64,000 nt of DNA from Kordia sp. (GTDB lineage: Bacteria; Bacteroidota; Bacteroidia; Flavobacteriales; Flavobacteriaceae): NCBI RefSeq assembly GCF_022447245.1, contig NZ_JAKVBC010000027.1, forward strand, positions 1-64,000. Reading direction: 5' to 3'. Position numbers and translations under genes: made by a program. Shown here one piece after another: positions 62,395 through 64,000 of the stretch (the first letter of the stretch is position 1; each line of letters opens with the position of its first letter). The notes beneath the pieces are model-generated. The model was given only the letters and a program-made list of their open reading frames with translations. It was not told the origin of the DNA and did not search any database.

Positions 62395-64000
62395 ATTGAT
62401 GTGTGTTTTTTGATTTGTGAACGATACTGTCTTAGCATTACAATACCCAAAAATAAAAGCAATACCCAAAAATAAGGTTCGTTCATACGACGTGATTCTG
62501 TAGCCATGTTTTCTGTATAATTAGCTTTCATAATAGCTTCTTGCTTTTGGCGCAAACGTTCTTCCTGATCTCTATTTTCTAACGAAATAAACGTAGTACT
62601 ATGAGAAAGAATGTTTTGAGAAAAACTTTCGCGTAAAGCATGCAACCAATGTTCTTTTTTGCGTTTCGGATTCAGGTCATTCAAATCGTGAAACAGTCGC
62701 AATTGAAGTGCATTCAAATATGGATTTCCTGAAAAATCACGATCTAAGGTTGCAGTTTCGTCCAAGCTAATTAAAGAAGGCTGAATGTTATCGCGGATAA
62801 AATACGATTGTTCATTTCTGGAAAATTCTAACAAATCTATCGTCTCTGGCAATTCCTTCTTCCAATGCGAACATTCCACCAAATTATAGTATGGAAATGC
62901 CTTATCGATCTCAAAAGACAAATACTTTCCACTATGTCTATTTTTATAAGGAGCATACACAATCACATACGGAACACTTTTTTGATCTCGATGCAAATAT
63001 TGAATTTGTTTTAAGGCTTTTTTATAATTAAATCCACTTGCTTTCGGACGTGTCGGTGTTCCCCAATTTACATCTGCATCCACATGCAATACCTTTACTT
63101 TTTTCTGAATATCGCTCGCTAAGCTTTTAAAATCTTCTTGAAATTGCTTTCTAAATTTCGCTCCTTTATCCGTATTGTCCACTATAAAATAATATTCCAC
63201 AGGTCTTGATACTTTCGGCAATTCTTTCTTAATACTAGATGGAATATAGAATGAATTCTCACTCAATTGAGTTACCTGTTGTACCAAAGGTTTTACCTCA
63301 ATATTGATAGGTGTTTCATTTAAAGAAAAATGTACGGGAGTTCTGTGATACAACGTAAATCCTGAGGTACGTGTTTCTTGTTTTCCAAAAGGAAAGATTT
63401 TTAAGGATAGTACATCATCGTACAAATATTGTAAAATACCTGGATCGCGACGACGTGTAGTAATTTGCTCATAAATCCAGTTGGCAGCTTTTTTTTCGGC
63501 TAAAATTCCATACGTTCTTCTGCCTTCTATATCTAAATAATAATCGGTAATAAAAACATCTTTCGGCAACTTAAACTCACTGCGAAATTCGCGCATATCA
63601 CGATTGTCCAGATTAGTAATGGATAAATGTACCTGTGTTTTGTAAAAATCATCTTCAGGAATGTATTCCGTTTCAAAGGTATACGTTAACGCAGAATTCG
63701 CTTTTTGAGGCGGAATATATCGATTCCAAGAAGCTGTATTTTCTCCAAAAAATAGACTTTTTAATTCACGGTGCTTTTTTCTGGAAATTTTCAAGTTTCC
63801 AAATACATACGAATCGTAAAAAATAGACAACAAAGGCAATCGATCCTCACTACTTCCAATAGAGCGTCGACGTAGTCCCGTATTCATTTCTTTTAAAATG
63901 TAGTCTAACTTTTCAACATTATAATCTTTATAATTTCTATCAGAAGCATCAAATTGATCTGTTTCAGCAAGCACTTCGTTGAGGTAGCTTCGATGATCCA
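62391..64000 (-). CDS. XrtN-system VIT protein with MSEP-CTERM-like tail (5' end outside window)
   Basis: The frame is open to the window edge, so the N-terminus is missing. The visible 536 residues include a VIT (inter-alpha-trypsin) domain (SALTYTFETEYIPEDDFYKT, GRRTYGILAEKKAANWIYEQ) and a von Willebrand-like part (EYYFIVDNTDKGAKFRKQFQ). The C-terminus is MNEPYFWVLLLFLGIVML then RQYRSQIKKHTSI: an M-x-E-P motif, one membrane helix and a basic tail, as in MSEP-CTERM sorting signals read by exosortase N. xrtN itself is not in the window. It is coupled to the DUF1361 gene. Confidence 0.8.
   Translation of the reverse strand, partial: DHRSYLNEVLAETDQFDASDRNYKDYNVEKLDYILKEMNTGLRRRSIGSSEDRLPLLSIFYDSYVFGNLKISRKKHRELKSLFFGENTASWNRYIPPQKANSALTYTFETEYIPEDDFYKTQVHLSITNLDNRDMREFRSEFKLPKDVFITDYYLDIEGRRTYGILAEKKAANWIYEQITTRRRDPGILQYLYDDVLSLKIFPFGKQETRTSGFTLYHRTPVHFSLNETPINIEVKPLVQQVTQLSENSFYIPSSIKKELPKVSRPVEYYFIVDNTDKGAKFRKQFQEDFKSLASDIQKKVKVLHVDADVNWGTPTRPKASGFNYKKALKQIQYLHRDQKSVPYVIVYAPYKNRHSGKYLSFEIDKAFPYYNLVECSHWKKELPETIDLLEFSRNEQSYFIRDNIQPSLISLDETATLDRDFSGNPYLNALQLRLFHDLNDLNPKRKKEHWLHALRESFSQNILSHSTTFISLENRDQEERLRQKQEAIMKANYTENMATESRRMNEPYFWVLLLFLGIVMLRQYRSQIKKHTSI

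Overview
The window looks like a chromosomal segment of a marine Flavobacteriaceae bacterium (Bacteroidota), most like Kordia or a close relative. The DNA is AT-rich. It carries a SusC/SusD pair, type IX secretion C-terminal domains, LytS/LytTR signalling with a reg_prop sensor, an XrtN-type VIT protein with an M-x-E-P C-terminal tail, a tmRNA whose tag reads GENNYALAA, and several GG-leader natural-product precursors with the MKKKNLKxLRL leader typical of this family. Genus is inferred from style, not proven.

Layout. 0-1.3 kb: two intact GG-leader precursor peptides and a secreted protein. 1.4-6.3 kb: an SH3 protein, reg_prop histidine kinase and LytTR regulator in one unit. 6.5-11.1 kb: lipoproteins, a cupin and a HerA-like ATPase. 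11.3-14.4 kb: a T9SS-exported lysyl-endopeptidase-like protease and a DUF2059 protein. 14.5-19.1 kb: a methyltransferase facing an envelope/lipid cluster (YkgJ-type protein, sterol-desaturase-like hydroxylase, GDPD lipoprotein, glycosyltransferase). 19.1-26.3 kb: a broken adenylate-kinase-like gene, NamZ-type muramidase, LolC/FtsX permease, cystathionine beta-synthase, PTH2-like protein and a T9SS propeller protein.

26.5-33.4 kb is the accessory region. It holds four precursor-peptide genes with frame lesions, mostly in A-tracts of the leader, one intact relative, two LVIVD lipoproteins, a 135-bp palindromic element, five 42-bp tandem repeats open in all three forward frames followed by a DUF6261-like gene, a GIY-YIG protein, a RadC-like JAMM protein, and many short palindromic repeats. 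No modifying enzyme for the peptides lies in the window.

33.6-53.2 kb is a sugar utilisation locus: GH3 and AraC regulator on the minus strand, then SusC, SusD, a VCBS/ASPIC lipoprotein, SMP-30 lactonase, lipoprotein GH3, gluconate kinase, 6-phosphogluconate dehydrogenase, GntP gluconate permease and a GPH symporter. There is no endo-glycanase. Together the genes suggest cleavage of beta-glucosides linked to aldonic acid, or of glucosides whose glucose is oxidised outside the cytoplasm, followed by gluconate import and entry into the pentose phosphate pathway.

53.2-58.6 kb: MFS transporter, DUF255 thioredoxin-like lipoprotein, ssrA (tmRNA) with a relic of a serine recombinase C-terminus abutting its 3' end, and a lysine/alanine-dehydrogenase-like enzyme. 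58.8-61.7 kb is a decay zone: truncated lipoprotein, a decayed partial duplicate of the DUF1361 gene that stands intact 2.7 kb downstream, two further relics and an intact MORN/YwqK-like repeat protein. 61.7-64 kb: DUF1361 membrane protein translationally coupled to the XrtN/MSEP-CTERM-type VIT protein, which runs off the window.
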